This document shows positions 9,402 to 18,950 of a DNA stretch of 64,000 nucleotides, piece after piece. The translations under genes and the position numbers were made by a program. Positions within the stretch are counted from its first letter, which is position 1, and every line of letters begins with the position of its first letter. The notes below the pieces were generated by a model. That model saw only the letters and a list, made by a program, of their open reading frames with translations. It did not search any database and was not told the origin of the DNA. The DNA lies in contig NZ_JAKJSO010000008.1 of the NCBI RefSeq assembly GCF_050337045.1, positions 558,001-622,000 on the forward strand, in the 5' to 3' direction. This DNA is from Photobacterium kagoshimensis. GTDB lineage: Bacteria; Pseudomonadota; Gammaproteobacteria; Enterobacterales; Vibrionaceae.

Positions 9402-10216
9402 CCGTTGTCCTTTTTGCTGTTAATAGTATTTGCCTCTGCCGTAACTGGCTTTTGTGCGTACACGTGAATGTAACGCCCTAGCGACAAATAAGGCTCTTGA
9501 CGACAAAGCTTCTGCTCCATCTCAAGAACTTGTTCAAAACTGTAATCCCCAACCATGGTATCGCGCATATAGTCATGAAATGTGCGCACGCCTGTTTTAC
9601 CGAGGATCTGAAAACCGCCTTCTTCAAGCCACTGATAAACATCATCAGGTTTGAGGCCTTGATAAGGCTGAAGCTTGAAGCGTTTACGATGCGGCATCCC
9701 TTCTTCAACATGCGTCAGGTTGCCACAAATTAAATTCTTAAATAGTAAGCCGTTATAGTTGTAGAACATCACCGAGATAATGCCGCCAGGCTTAACTTGC
9801 TCAAGTAAACTATCTAAAGCCTGTTGCGGATCAGCTAACCACTCCATGACAGCATGGAATAAAATCAAATCTGGTTTCTGTGCTAAATGTTCACCAATAT
9901 CCTGCACAGCACTGTGAACCAATCGATACTGCTCAAGCAAGCCATTTTTGGCAATGTCTTGCTCGGCTAATTTCAGCATTTCACCAGAGAGATCACACAA
10001 TGTGATTTTATGGCCTAATTCAGCTAACTTTTGTGACAGTTGACCGACACCGCCTCCCGCATCCAGCACAGATAACGGTTTGTCATCTGGCAATGCTGCT
10101 AATATTTGCTGCAAATCTTGCCATACAACAGTCTGTCGGATCTGCCCTTTGGCAGTGCCGTAAATGTTTTTGGCAAATTTTTGCGCTAGGTCGTCAAAAT
10201 TTCGATCTTTGATCAC
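9398..10216 (-). CDS. cmoM: tRNA 5-carboxymethoxyuridine methyltransferase CmoM
   Basis: CmoM (formerly SmtA) methylates the carboxyl of cmo5U34 in several tRNAs, using S-adenosylmethionine. The 272-residue protein has the Rossmann motif I VLDAGGGVGQ at 50-59 and the family blocks DRNFDDLAQKFAKNIYG (residues 4-20), LILFHAVMEWLADP and SVMFYNYNGLL. The best start is the GTG at 10216, which aligns with the known N-terminus; the ribosome site before it is weak. It heads the operon with mukFEB, a pairing conserved in enteric and vibrio genomes. The C-terminal tail after HVYAQKP is a little longer than usual and polar. Confidence 0.96.
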   Translation of the reverse strand: MIKDRNFDDLAQKFAKNIYGTAKGQIRQTVVWQDLQQILAALPDDKPLSVLDAGGGVGQLSQKLAELGHKITLCDLSGEMLKLAEQDIAKNGLLEQYRLVHSAVQDIGEHLAQKPDLILFHAVMEWLADPQQALDSLLEQVKPGGIISVMFYNYNGLLFKNLICGNLTHVEEGMPHRKRFKLQPYQGLKPDDVYQWLEEGGFQILGKTGVRTFHDYMRDTMVGDYSFEQVLEMEQKLCRQEPYLSLGRYIHVYAQKPVTAEANTINSKKDNG

Positions 10217-10262
10217 GGCTGCTTTACGTTATGATAGCGGTTCTAAAATGGTGTTTATTTTC

Positions 10263-10293
10263 TCACAAGCTCTATAGGAATAAAGGCTTGTGA
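10263..10293. repeat. Inverted repeat in the cmoM-elyC divergent promoter region
   Basis: TCACAAGC and GCTTGTGA are perfect 8-base arms separated by 15 bases, lying between two divergent genes. On the plus strand they are followed by TGTCTTTTT, so an early terminator in the elyC leader is possible, as is an operator. No family can be assigned. Confidence 0.3.
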
Positions 10294-10335
10294 TGTCTTT
10301 TTAAGCTCAACTGCTGATTTTTCGGGCTAGATTGT

Positions 10336-11169
10336 ATGTTTGAACTAAAAAAATTGATATCGGCATTACTTATGCCACTCCCTGCGATGCTGATTTTAGG
10401 CCTGTTCGGCTTATTGGTATTGTGGTTCACCAAACGAAAAGGGCTTGCCTCTCTTCTATTGACCACTTCATTATTAGGAATATTCTTATTTGCATTCCAA
10501 CCCATCTCGACAAAGTTACTCTACCCGCTTGAACGTCAATATACGGGTTTTATACCCAGCAACAAGCCTGTTGATTACATCATGGTGTTAGGCAGTGGCC
10601 ACGTTATTGATAAAAATATCCCTGTCACGTCTGAACTGTCGCGTACGGCATTAATGCGCCTATCAGAGGGTATTCGAATTCACCGTTTATACCCAAGCGC
10701 TAAAATGATCCTGTCAGGTTACGGTGGCGGCACTGAAATCAGCCAAGCTCGAATGATGGCAAAAGTTGCGCTCGCACTCGGCGTCAATAAGACAGACATC
10801 TTACTCCTAGAAACCGCCAAGGACACATGGGAAGAAGCTTTTCAGGCTTCATCTGTGGTTGGCAGTAAAAACCTGGTGTTGGTGACATCGGCAAGCCATA
10901 TGGAACGCGCTTTATTTGAATTCAATGAGGCGGGTTTACAACCCACTCCCGCACCCACTAACTTTTTAGCCCACCGCAATATTGAACAAGCTTGGGCCAA
11001 ATACACGCCGCAAGCGAAGTACTTGGAACAAACTGAACGCTACTGGCACGAAACCTTGGGGCAGTGGTGGCAAAAGTTACGTAATATTATCGGTAATAAC
11101 GAGCACTTGATTAAAAAAGAGCCACCAACAACCGCCGTTGTTATCAGCCATACTGATGCATTTTCTTAA
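10336..11169 (+). CDS. elyC: Envelope biogenesis factor ElyC (DUF218)
   Basis: ElyC (YcbC) is an inner-membrane protein needed for peptidoglycan assembly in E. coli at low temperature, probably through undecaprenyl-phosphate use. The protein has 277 residues with two membrane spans (about 9-31 and 38-57) and then a DUF218 domain (about 80-245). The typical blocks DYIMVLGSGHV, RTALMRLSEGIRI, SGYGGGTEISQA and VTSASHMERALFEF are all present. It is divergent from cmoM, as in enterobacteria, and has its own terminator. It keeps company with other envelope genes in this window. Confidence 0.94.
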   Translation: MFELKKLISALLMPLPAMLILGLFGLLVLWFTKRKGLASLLLTTSLLGIFLFAFQPISTKLLYPLERQYTGFIPSNKPVDYIMVLGSGHVIDKNIPVTSELSRTALMRLSEGIRIHRLYPSAKMILSGYGGGTEISQARMMAKVALALGVNKTDILLLETAKDTWEEAFQASSVVGSKNLVLVTSASHMERALFEFNEAGLQPTPAPTNFLAHRNIEQAWAKYTPQAKYLEQTERYWHETLGQWWQKLRNIIGNNEHLIKKEPPTTAVVISHTDAFS

Positions 11170-11215
11170 TAGTCAGTAAAAGCAATAATTAACTCCCACT
11201 CAGCATAAACCTCTA

Positions 11216-11240
11216 AGCCAGCTAATTTAGCTGGCTTTTT
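11216..11240 (+). terminator. Terminator of elyC
   Basis: A perfect 9-bp stem (AGCCAGCTA/TAGCTGGCT) with a 3-base loop and a T tail lies 47 bases past the elyC stop. Confidence 0.85.
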
Positions 11241-11413
11241 GCATTATATGAGCGCAAAACAACCACACCCTGCGCCAATAGCAATTTTTGTTATATCATG
11301 TGCCAAATTCATATAGTCATCATTATAAAAACTACTGCCGTTTTGTATCACACCTCTTTATTATTTCAGCCATTACAAGAATCACATATCAAGCAGTTAG
11401 GTGGCTAGAGACT

Positions 11414-12796
11414 ATGTATCAGATTATTAACTTGGCGATATTCGCCCTACTCATCGCATTATTAGCGAAACAGCAAAAAACAGATCAAACTCTCTCTAAA
11501 CGCGTATTCACTGGCCTTGGTCTTGGTGTGCTATTTGGTGGTGCTCTACAAGCGGTTTACGGTGGTGGCAATGCCGTCATTGGTAGCACGTTAGAATACG
11601 TAAACATTGTGGGTTCTGGTTACGTGAGCCTACTGAAAATGATCATTATGCCGTTAATCATGGTATCTATCATTGGCGCTATCGTTAAAGTAAAAGACTC
11701 AGGTTCGCTGGGTAAAATTTCAGGTTTAACAATCGGTATCTTGCTTGCGACGACCGCGGCATCGGCTGTGATTGGCTTGTTTGTCAGCCATCTGTTTGGC
11801 CTATCAGCGGAAGGTATTGTGCAAGGTGCGCGTGAAATAGCTCGCGGTGAAATGCTAGAGACTCGCCTTTCAACCGTGGAAGCGATTTCTTTTGCCGATA
11901 TGGTAATTTCTTTCTTCCCTGGCAACCCTTTCGCAGATTTAGCGGGCAGCCGTGCAACTTCAACCATCGCTGTTGTTATTTTCTCTGCTTTCATTGGTGT
12001 TGCGGGTGTCAGTGTTATTCGCACTCAACCAGAACTTGGTGCAAGCTTTGAGAAGTTTGTCCAAGTTGCTCAAGAAATTGTTCGAACGCTAGTACGCATG
12101 GTGCTAAGCCTAACGCCATACGGTGTGCTTGCACTCATGACCAAAGTGGTTGCGGGCTCAAACCTTGACGACATTCTTAGCCTCATTAACTTTGTAATGG
12201 CATCGTACGTTGGTTTAGGTATCATTCTGGTTATGCACCTTGTTCTGGTATCGCTGGTTGGCGTTAACCCGATTCGCTTCCTAAAAAAGGTTCTGCCAGT
12301 ACTTACCTTTGCATTCACTTCTCGCTCAAGCGCAGGCACAATTCCATTGAACATTGATGCGCAAGTGAAGCAGCTAGGTAATGGTGAAGGCGTTTCAAAC
12401 TTCTCGGCATCATTCGGGGCCACTATGGGTCAAAACGGCTGTGCTGGCTTATACCCTGCAATGTTAGCTGTGATGATTGCGCCAACTGTAGGTATTAACC
12501 CTATGGATATCAGCTTTATCCTGACACTGGTTGCTATTGTTACCATCAGTTCATTCGGTATTGCGGGTGTGGGTGGCGGAGCAACGTTTGCAGCTCTGAT
12601 TGTTCTCTCAGCACTTGATATGCCTGTAGCGCTCGCTGGTCTGCTTATTTCTATTGAACCTTTGATTGATATGGGCCGTACCGCAATTAACGTGAGTGGC
12701 TCTATGACTGCAGGAACAATCACCTCTCGCCTCTTAGGTCAGGCTGATGACTCTATCTTCCAACAAGATGGTGAAGTGGAAACAGCAAAAGCCTAA
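11414..12796 (+). CDS. tcyP: L-cystine transporter TcyP (dicarboxylate/amino acid:cation symporter family)
   Basis: The protein has 460 residues from the ATG at 11414; an open frame upstream has no homology-like content. It follows E. coli YdjN/TcyP almost segment by segment: TPYGVLALMTKVVAGSNL, TFAFTSRSSAGTIPLN, the SFGATMGQNGCAGLYPAMLAVM block that holds the substrate and ion site, and ISIEPLIDMGRTAINVSGS. About eight membrane helices plus two hairpin loops are expected. The role is cation-coupled uptake of cystine across the inner membrane. The gene stands alone, flanked by terminators. Promoter elements in the 170 bases upstream are not clear. Confidence 0.93.
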   Translation: MYQIINLAIFALLIALLAKQQKTDQTLSKRVFTGLGLGVLFGGALQAVYGGGNAVIGSTLEYVNIVGSGYVSLLKMIIMPLIMVSIIGAIVKVKDSGSLGKISGLTIGILLATTAASAVIGLFVSHLFGLSAEGIVQGAREIARGEMLETRLSTVEAISFADMVISFFPGNPFADLAGSRATSTIAVVIFSAFIGVAGVSVIRTQPELGASFEKFVQVAQEIVRTLVRMVLSLTPYGVLALMTKVVAGSNLDDILSLINFVMASYVGLGIILVMHLVLVSLVGVNPIRFLKKVLPVLTFAFTSRSSAGTIPLNIDAQVKQLGNGEGVSNFSASFGATMGQNGCAGLYPAMLAVMIAPTVGINPMDISFILTLVAIVTISSFGIAGVGGGATFAALIVLSALDMPVALAGLLISIEPLIDMGRTAINVSGSMTAGTITSRLLGQADDSIFQQDGEVETAKA

Positions 12797-12808
12797 TACA
12801 CATAATAT

Positions 12809-12829
12809 GCAGTCAGGAATCCTGACTGC
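12809..12829 (+). terminator. Stable hairpin after tcyP, without T tract
   Basis: A perfect 9-bp stem (GCAGTCAGG/CCTGACTGC) with a 3-base loop lies just 13 bases past the tcyP stop and ahead of the main terminator. It may protect the mRNA 3' end or act as a weak first stop. Confidence 0.45.
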
Positions 12830-12855
12830 TAAACAGATCAGCTATCGCCACAAAT

Positions 12856-12889
12856 AAAAATGCCACCTTATCGCTAAGGTGGCATTTTT
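12856..12889. terminator. Bidirectional terminator between tcyP and kdsB
   Basis: A perfect 15-bp stem from AAAAATGCCACCTTA to its complement has a TCGC loop. It yields a T run on both strands and serves the convergent tcyP and kdsB genes. Confidence 0.92.
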
Positions 12890-12949
12890 GTATTCATTGT
12901 TTATCACTTATTGTTAGCTATAGTTGAGTTGATTCTTAAACTCAAGAAT

Positions 12950-13696
12950 CTAACCAATAAGCTGACGCACTTTTTCTAAATCTTCAGGTGTATCAACCCC
13001 AGCTGGTGGGGTATCAATTGCCACATCAACGTGGATCTTCTCACCGTACCAAAGCACACGAAGTTGCTCTAAAGATTCAATCTTCTCAAGCGCACTCGGT
13101 TCCCAGTTAATATAAGTATTGATGAAACCTGCACGGTACGCATAAATCCCAATATGACGCAGCAAGCTCTGGTGGATCTCTTGCGGACGTTTCGCAAAGT
13201 TATCGCGATCCCATGGAATCGATGCACGGCTAAAGTACAGTGCATATCCATTCGCGTCAGTGACAACCTTTACTGCATTTGGATTAAATACTTCATCAGC
13301 GTGATCAATTTGCACCGCTAGCGTCGCCATCGGTGCGTCGCAGCGTGCAATATTATCCGCGACTTGGCGAATAATACTTTCAGGAACTAGAGGCTCATCG
13401 CCTTGCACATTAACGACAATGTGGTCATCAGCAAGTTGGTATTTTTCAACCACTTCAGCCAAACGTTCAGTACCTGATTCATGATCGCTACGCGTTAGGC
13501 AAACTTCACCACCAAACGCTTTCACGGCATCAACAATGCGTTGATCATCTGTCGCTACGATAACTTTATCTGCACCAGACTTACTTGCTTGTTCATATAC
13601 CCATTGCACCATTGGTTTACCGCCAATGTCAGCTAATGGTTTACCCGGTAGGCGGGATGATTGATAACGGGCTGGTATAACGACAGTAAAAGCCAT
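12950..13696 (-). CDS. kdsB: CMP-Kdo synthetase KdsB
   Basis: KdsB activates Kdo with CTP to give CMP-Kdo for the lipopolysaccharide inner core. At 248 residues it has the usual length, with the nucleotide-binding start VIPARYQSSRLPGKPL (6-21), DKVIVATDD, the metal-binding NVQGDEP and the late block SLEQLRVLWYGEKIHV. It is the last gene of msbA-lpxK-ycaR-kdsB, only three bases after the ycaR stop, so co-translation is likely. Confidence 0.97.
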   Translation of the reverse strand: MAFTVVIPARYQSSRLPGKPLADIGGKPMVQWVYEQASKSGADKVIVATDDQRIVDAVKAFGGEVCLTRSDHESGTERLAEVVEKYQLADDHIVVNVQGDEPLVPESIIRQVADNIARCDAPMATLAVQIDHADEVFNPNAVKVVTDANGYALYFSRASIPWDRDNFAKRPQEIHQSLLRHIGIYAYRAGFINTYINWEPSALEKIESLEQLRVLWYGEKIHVDVAIDTPPAGVDTPEDLEKVRQLIG

Positions 13697-13699
13697 GCT

Positions 13700-13879
13700 T
13701 TATTTAACCTCTTCTGCGCTCAGCGTGCGAGCTTCTGGCTCAAGCAACACTGGAATGCCATCATTAATAGAGTAAGCCAGACGATCAAATTTGCAGATAA
13801 GTTCGTTCTTTTCTTTATCGTAGTTCAATTTCCCTTTACACACTGGGCATGCAACGATTTCAAGCAGACGGTGATCCAT
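13700..13879 (-). CDS. ycaR: YcaR, Trm112-family small zinc-ribbon-like protein
   Basis: This 59-codon gene is easily missed. The translation begins MDHRLLEIVACPVCKG and contains CKFDRLAYSINDGIPVLL, the classic UPF0434/Trm112 pattern. CPVC and the later single cysteine are visible, but the second pair seen in true zinc ribbons is incomplete. The start at 13879 lies inside the last 20 bases of lpxK, and the stop is three bases before kdsB, the same order as in E. coli. Trm112 proteins activate methyltransferases; what YcaR does in bacteria is not settled. Confidence 0.93.
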   Translation of the reverse strand: MDHRLLEIVACPVCKGKLNYDKEKNELICKFDRLAYSINDGIPVLLEPEARTLSAEEVK

Positions 13880-14891
13880 ATTGTTCCTTTATCTTTATTA
13901 TCTGACTGATGATATCTTGTGCCTGTTCTGCTGGTAACTCAGCATCGACGGGCAGATACCACCAATTTGACTCAGCGAAAGCGTGGCACTTCACCGCATC
14001 TTTCTCTGTCATGACTAAGTGCTGGCCTTTAGCAGCCAACACGGTTAATTCTTGTTGTTTAAACGCTTGGTGATCAGCAAACGGCTGACAATGTTTAGGT
14101 TCAATACCAAGCTCACGCAATGTATCGAAAAAGCGTGGCGGATGACCTATGCCTGCCATTGCGACTATGTCATTCAATGCTGTCACATCGCATCGCTCAC
14201 CCGTCTTGAGATTAATCAAGGCTGAAGGTGATAACCGCATCGGAATTTCACCCTGCTGCGCTTCACCACCATTACAGATCTGAAAATCGACCTCATCAAG
14301 TCGCTCGCAAGGCTCCCGCAATGGTCCCATAGGGATCAAATGCTGATTACCAAAACGGCGCTGGCCATCAATAACAACGATCTCGATATCACGCTGAAGG
14401 GCGTAATGCTGTAAACCGTCATCGGTAATAATGACATCCACACGCTTCGATGCATCTTTTTCAGCAAGAAGTAATTGAACAGCTTCAGCACGTACAGGTG
14501 AAACCGCTACGGGTACACCTGTACGGCGATGAATGAGTACAGGTTCATCGCCGACAAAAGCAGTTGGGCTATTAATGTCAACTTGATACGGGTAATGCGG
14601 TGCTTTACCGCCATAGCCACGAGAGACAACACCCGGCTTTAAGCCTTGTGCCAATAACTGCTCTACCAACCAAACCACAACTGGCGTTTTACCGTTACCA
14701 CCAGCAGTGATGTTACCAACAATCACAACAGGCACTGGTGCGCGATAAGACGCTTTGGCACCTGATTCAAACTGCTTACGGCGGTGCTGGCTAATCGCTT
14801 TGAAGATTTGACTTAACGGCCATAACACAGGCATCAGCGCTATCCCGACGGGATGGCGCTGAAACCAGATTTTCTCGATCAAGGTGCTCAT
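13860..14891 (-). CDS. lpxK: Tetraacyldisaccharide 4'-kinase LpxK
   Basis: LpxK phosphorylates the lipid A disaccharide at the 4' position to make lipid IVA, at the inner face of the cytoplasmic membrane. The protein has 343 residues, with an N-terminal membrane-associated helix (about 15-32), the P-loop GNITAGGNGKTP at 59-70, the conserved RGYGGK and GDEP blocks, and DDGLQHY near 158. Its ATG shares a base with the msbA stop (TAATG), so it is tightly coupled to the flippase that moves its product. Confidence 0.97.
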   Translation of the reverse strand: MSTLIEKIWFQRHPVGIALMPVLWPLSQIFKAISQHRRKQFESGAKASYRAPVPVVIVGNITAGGNGKTPVVVWLVEQLLAQGLKPGVVSRGYGGKAPHYPYQVDINSPTAFVGDEPVLIHRRTGVPVAVSPVRAEAVQLLLAEKDASKRVDVIITDDGLQHYALQRDIEIVVIDGQRRFGNQHLIPMGPLREPCERLDEVDFQICNGGEAQQGEIPMRLSPSALINLKTGERCDVTALNDIVAMAGIGHPPRFFDTLRELGIEPKHCQPFADHQAFKQQELTVLAAKGQHLVMTEKDAVKCHAFAESNWWYLPVDAELPAEQAQDIISQIIKIKEQYGSPSA

Positions 14892-16660
14892 TATTGGCCG
14901 AATTGAATACGATGAAGTTGGGCGTAAGCGCCATCTTCTTTTGCAATTAACTCGCTATGGCTACCGCGCTCAATCACTTCACCTTCATCAACAACCAAAA
15001 TTTGATCGGCTTTTTCAATGGTTGATAGACGGTGAGCAATCACCAGTACAGTACGGTCTTTTTGTAGCTCATCCAATGCAGATTGAATAGCACGCTCAGA
15101 TTCGGTATCCAGTGCTGATGTTGCTTCATCAAGAATAAGAATTGGTGCATTACGTAATAGTGCACGAGCAATCGCAATACGTTGACGTTGACCGCCTGAT
15201 AGGCTGACACCATTTTCGCCAATTTCCGTATCTAAACCTTTATCTAGGTCGCGGATAAAGTCCATTGCAGACGCTAACTCTGCCGCTTTTTCAATATCAG
15301 CTCGGCTATATTTGTCACCACACGCATAAGCAATATTGTTTGCTAAGGTGTCGTTAAACAAATGAACGTTCTGAGAGACAACCGCGACTTGTTCACGCAG
15401 GTTCTTCAAGGTGTAATCTTTGACTTCGTGACCATCAATACTGATAGAGCCACTATCAATGTCGTAAAAACGTGTAAGCAGGTTGGCAATCGTACTCTTA
15501 CCCGAACCTGAACGACCTACCAGTGCTAACGTCTTGCCCGCTTCTAAATCAAAACTAACATTACGCAGTGCTGGTGAGTCTTTCGTTGGGTAAGTAAAAG
15601 TAACATCGTCTACTTTTACTGCGCCCGATACACGCTCAACTTCATGTTTACCATTGTCTTTCTCTGTCTCAAGATCAAGCAGAGCAAACAAAGTACCACA
15701 CGCCGCCATACCACGTTGGAATTGTGAGTTCACGTTTGTTAGACCACGGATTGGGCGCATTAAACCAAACATAGAACCAAACACAACCGCGAACGTACCA
15801 GGTGTCAATTCTGAGCGTAGTGATTCAGAGCCCGCTAAGAACAGAACAAAAACAAGTGCTAACGAAGCAACCATTTGAATGGCAGGCGTCGAGATAGCAT
15901 TCGCTGCGGTTAACTTCATTGATTGTTGACGCATTTGATTACTTACGTCTTCAAAACGCGCTTGTTCTTTCTCTTGACCACCAAAGTTAAGTACCACTTT
16001 GTGACCTTTTAACATTTGTTCTGTCTGTGCTGTCACCGAACCCATTGCGTCTTGCATGCCACGAGACACTTTACGGAAACGCGAAGAGATCATCTTGATA
16101 CCAATCGCCACAACTGGCGCAATAATGATCAAGATTGCAGATAACTGCCAGCTGTTCCAAAACATCAAGGCAACAAGCGAAATAATGGTCGTACATTCAC
16201 GCACTATGTTAATCAATGCTGAACTTGTTGCATTGGCAACCTGCTCTGAATCGTAGGTGATTCGAGACAATAAGCTACCCGAAGATTCTTTATCGAAAAA
16301 GCTCACAGGCATTGCCATAAAATGATTAAACATCTTACGACGAATATTCATCACAACATTGCCAGAAACCCAAGCAAGACAATAGGTCGACACGAAACTA
16401 CTTAAGCTTCGAACTATCATTAAGCCAAGGACAAACCATGGCATCATTGCCAAAAAGTCAGATTCAATCGAACCTAACCCACCAAAACTCTCATCCATTA
16501 AAGGCTTTATCATGGAGATAAGTACTGCATCGCCTAATGCGTTAACGATTAATGCGACAATAGCGACAACTAAGCCGGCTTTATAAATACTGATATACGG
16601 CCACAGTAGCTTGAAAGTATCTAATACCGTCGCTTCAGTTTCTTGTTGCTGCTTATTCAT
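14891..16660 (-). CDS. msbA: Lipid A export ABC transporter MsbA
   Basis: MsbA flips core-lipid A from the inner to the outer leaflet of the inner membrane. The 589-residue half-transporter has six membrane helices in residues 1-320 and an ATPase domain with Walker A GRSGSGKST (about 380), signature LSGGQRQR (about 487), Walker B ILILDEA (about 507) and the H-loop AHRLS. It is first in the operon with lpxK, ycaR and kdsB. No strong ribosome site is evident before its ATG. Confidence 0.97.
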   Translation of the reverse strand: MNKQQQETEATVLDTFKLLWPYISIYKAGLVVAIVALIVNALGDAVLISMIKPLMDESFGGLGSIESDFLAMMPWFVLGLMIVRSLSSFVSTYCLAWVSGNVVMNIRRKMFNHFMAMPVSFFDKESSGSLLSRITYDSEQVANATSSALINIVRECTTIISLVALMFWNSWQLSAILIIIAPVVAIGIKMISSRFRKVSRGMQDAMGSVTAQTEQMLKGHKVVLNFGGQEKEQARFEDVSNQMRQQSMKLTAANAISTPAIQMVASLALVFVLFLAGSESLRSELTPGTFAVVFGSMFGLMRPIRGLTNVNSQFQRGMAACGTLFALLDLETEKDNGKHEVERVSGAVKVDDVTFTYPTKDSPALRNVSFDLEAGKTLALVGRSGSGKSTIANLLTRFYDIDSGSISIDGHEVKDYTLKNLREQVAVVSQNVHLFNDTLANNIAYACGDKYSRADIEKAAELASAMDFIRDLDKGLDTEIGENGVSLSGGQRQRIAIARALLRNAPILILDEATSALDTESERAIQSALDELQKDRTVLVIAHRLSTIEKADQILVVDEGEVIERGSHSELIAKEDGAYAQLHRIQFGQ

Positions 16661-17153
16661 GAAAGACCATCATTTTTTTAAACTATTCACCTATTCTACT
16701 CTCAATCTGGGCTGTGCTCCAAATATGTTACCGCTAACACACTCGTACTGTTCCCTTTTTATACAATTAAGCCATCAATAAACCGCCTCAAGTTAAGCCC
16801 AACATTTGTTGAAGCACGACTTAATTGGTTGCAAGAATCCATCAATGATAAGTAAAAAAACGAACAGCCTAACATCGACAATCCGCACTTTCTTTCCTTG
16901 TTAAAGTGACCATAAAGGTCAGCAAACACACAATTCGTATAAAACATCGGGCTATTGCTGTGATTTAGCGCATAAATACAGTTGAGTAATCACTCTATAA
17001 TTTCATTCCGCCATGACATTAGCCGCTTAATCAACATGACGTTACCATCCTGCTGAGGCATTGCCATAACAAGTAGTCGCTTTCAACGATGATACTGATA
17101 GAGCTAGAACTCCTCAGCAGTCTCTATGTAGATCAATTTTAAGTATTTATCCT
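16661..17153. other. 493-bp divergent region between msbA and a chemoreceptor gene
   Basis: No convincing gene or RNA is visible. The notable element is a perfect 9-base inverted repeat, CTGCTGAGG at 17050-17058 and CCTCAGCAG at 17112-17120, in the presumed leader of the chemoreceptor. Promoters for both divergent genes must lie here, but I cannot place them with confidence. Confidence 0.5.
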
Positions 17154-18785
17154 ATGAGAATATCCGATTTAAGTATCAGAAAAAAAATGTTTGCTGTTTT
17201 CGCCAGTATCTCTGCTGCGATTATTTTCCTAATCTTTTTTATAATGAACCAACTCAATCACGTGAATGACTCCTTGGTCGAGTTCGCCGAAACCACAGTA
17301 CCCAGTGTTGTTTTAGTCAAAAACACACAAAATGAAGTCATAACGCTGCGTAAAGATCAGTTTTCTCTTTTACCAAACATAGATCACCCGCAACTCATTA
17401 ATTGGATTCAAGGTATTGTAGACTCAGAAAAGCGCATTAATACCTATCTAAGTGAGTATGAAAGTGGTTTATGGGATGACAACGATAAGCAAGCCTATAC
17501 GCAAGTAACACAAGCTTGGCAGCACTACCTTAATCAATCTCAAGAGTTTATTCCGGCATTAAAGCGACGTGATATCGATAAGGCCAATCACATTGTTCTC
17601 TCTAGCTTAAGTAGCTTTCAAAAACTACAAGCTGCTTTATCTAATCTTGAAAAATTAAATCAGTCTTATATGACCTCAGATAAAGCCACAAGTAACCAAA
17701 GGGTGGAAGACACTCGCTTGTATGCGTTTGTGGGGGTAATTTTACTACTAGGCTTTATGATCGGAATGGGATCGCTGCTCAGCCGTCAAGTGTGTAACCC
17801 CCTTGAATTGGTTATGGAATTAGCACATAAAATTTCGTCTGGTGATTTAACACATCGGATTGCACGAGACAAAATTGGCAATGACGAAATGGGTCAGCTC
17901 GCTGATAGTTTTCAGCAAATGCAGGACAAATTGCTAGCTCTAATAGAACAAATTTCAAGTACCGCCACTCAACTAAGTGCCTCGATTGAAGAAGTGAGCG
18001 CTATTTCAGAACAAACCTCGCAAGGCATGAACGAACAGCAAAATCAGCTTAATTTGATCGCAACGGCCATGAATCAAATGCAGGCCACAGTTAATGATGT
18101 CGCAAACAATACTGAAGAAGCCTCTCAGTCAGCTCGCAATGCAACCTCAGATGCAGAAGAAGGTCGAACCGTGGTGCAACTAAGCATCGAAAACATCCAA
18201 AAAGCCCAGAGAGTGATCCAACAAACGGGCGAGATGGTTGAGCAGCTAGAACAAGATAGTTCTAACATCAGTATGGTTGTAGATGTTATCCAAAGCATTG
18301 CAGAACAAACAAATTTACTCGCACTCAATGCAGCAATTGAAGCTGCACGTGCAGGTGAACAAGGGCGTGGCTTTGCGGTGGTTGCTGACGAAGTAAGAAC
18401 CTTGGCTGGGCGAACACAATCTTCAACAGAAGAGATCGTTTCAATTATCGATAAGCTCCAATCTCGTTCAAAAACAGCAGTACAAGGAACAAGTAATAGC
18501 TGTGAGTTAATTCTTCGCTGTGTGGAGCAAACAGAGCAAACAGGAAATACCATAGGTCAAATTACTGCTTCAATTAATGATATGGCGGCCATGAGCATTC
18601 AAATTGCAAGCGCTTGTAGTGAACAAAGCTCTGTATCTGAAGAACTACAACGTAATGTTGAGCATATCAATCAATTCTCAGGGGAGGTTGCGACAGGTTC
18701 ATCTCAAACGGCTCAGGCGTGTATGCAGCTTAGTCAACTGGCCGTTAATATGCAGGATGTGATTAGACAGTTTAAGATTGTTTAA
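17154..18785 (+). CDS. Methyl-accepting chemotaxis protein
   Basis: A 543-residue transmembrane chemoreceptor. The first membrane helix is at about 12-30, followed by a four-helix-bundle-type periplasmic ligand domain (about 30-188), a second helix (about 189-210), HAMP (about 211-265) and a long signalling hairpin. The tip, near residues 382-415, carries the invariant EQTNLLALNAAIEAARAGE and GRGFAVVADEVRTLA stretch that binds CheW and CheA. There is no C-terminal pentapeptide for CheR. The ligand is unknown. The Shine-Dalgarno is weak. Confidence 0.95.
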   Translation: MRISDLSIRKKMFAVFASISAAIIFLIFFIMNQLNHVNDSLVEFAETTVPSVVLVKNTQNEVITLRKDQFSLLPNIDHPQLINWIQGIVDSEKRINTYLSEYESGLWDDNDKQAYTQVTQAWQHYLNQSQEFIPALKRRDIDKANHIVLSSLSSFQKLQAALSNLEKLNQSYMTSDKATSNQRVEDTRLYAFVGVILLLGFMIGMGSLLSRQVCNPLELVMELAHKISSGDLTHRIARDKIGNDEMGQLADSFQQMQDKLLALIEQISSTATQLSASIEEVSAISEQTSQGMNEQQNQLNLIATAMNQMQATVNDVANNTEEASQSARNATSDAEEGRTVVQLSIENIQKAQRVIQQTGEMVEQLEQDSSNISMVVDVIQSIAEQTNLLALNAAIEAARAGEQGRGFAVVADEVRTLAGRTQSSTEEIVSIIDKLQSRSKTAVQGTSNSCELILRCVEQTEQTGNTIGQITASINDMAAMSIQIASACSEQSSVSEELQRNVEHINQFSGEVATGSSQTAQACMQLSQLAVNMQDVIRQFKIV

Positions 18786-18810
18786 CCCATAACCTGAACG
18801 TAACAATGAT

Positions 18811-18871
18811 GCTGAGGCGATAGTTTTAGCCTCAAGTTCATTAAATGCCCACCTTATACCTGAAGGTGGGC
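18811..18871. terminator. Two hairpins between the chemoreceptor gene and comEC
   Basis: One stem (TGAGGC/GCCTCA) at about 18812-18834 and a stronger one (GCCCACCTT/AAGGTGGGC) at 18847-18871 lie between convergent genes. Neither has a good T tract, so their terminator role is a guess. Confidence 0.4.
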
Positions 18872-18950
18872 TAACTAGTGACCGTCAACAGCCATTTATC
18901 ATCTTGTTATCTATAGCTTCAAATTAGCTATGTCGCTTTACCTTTTCTAA

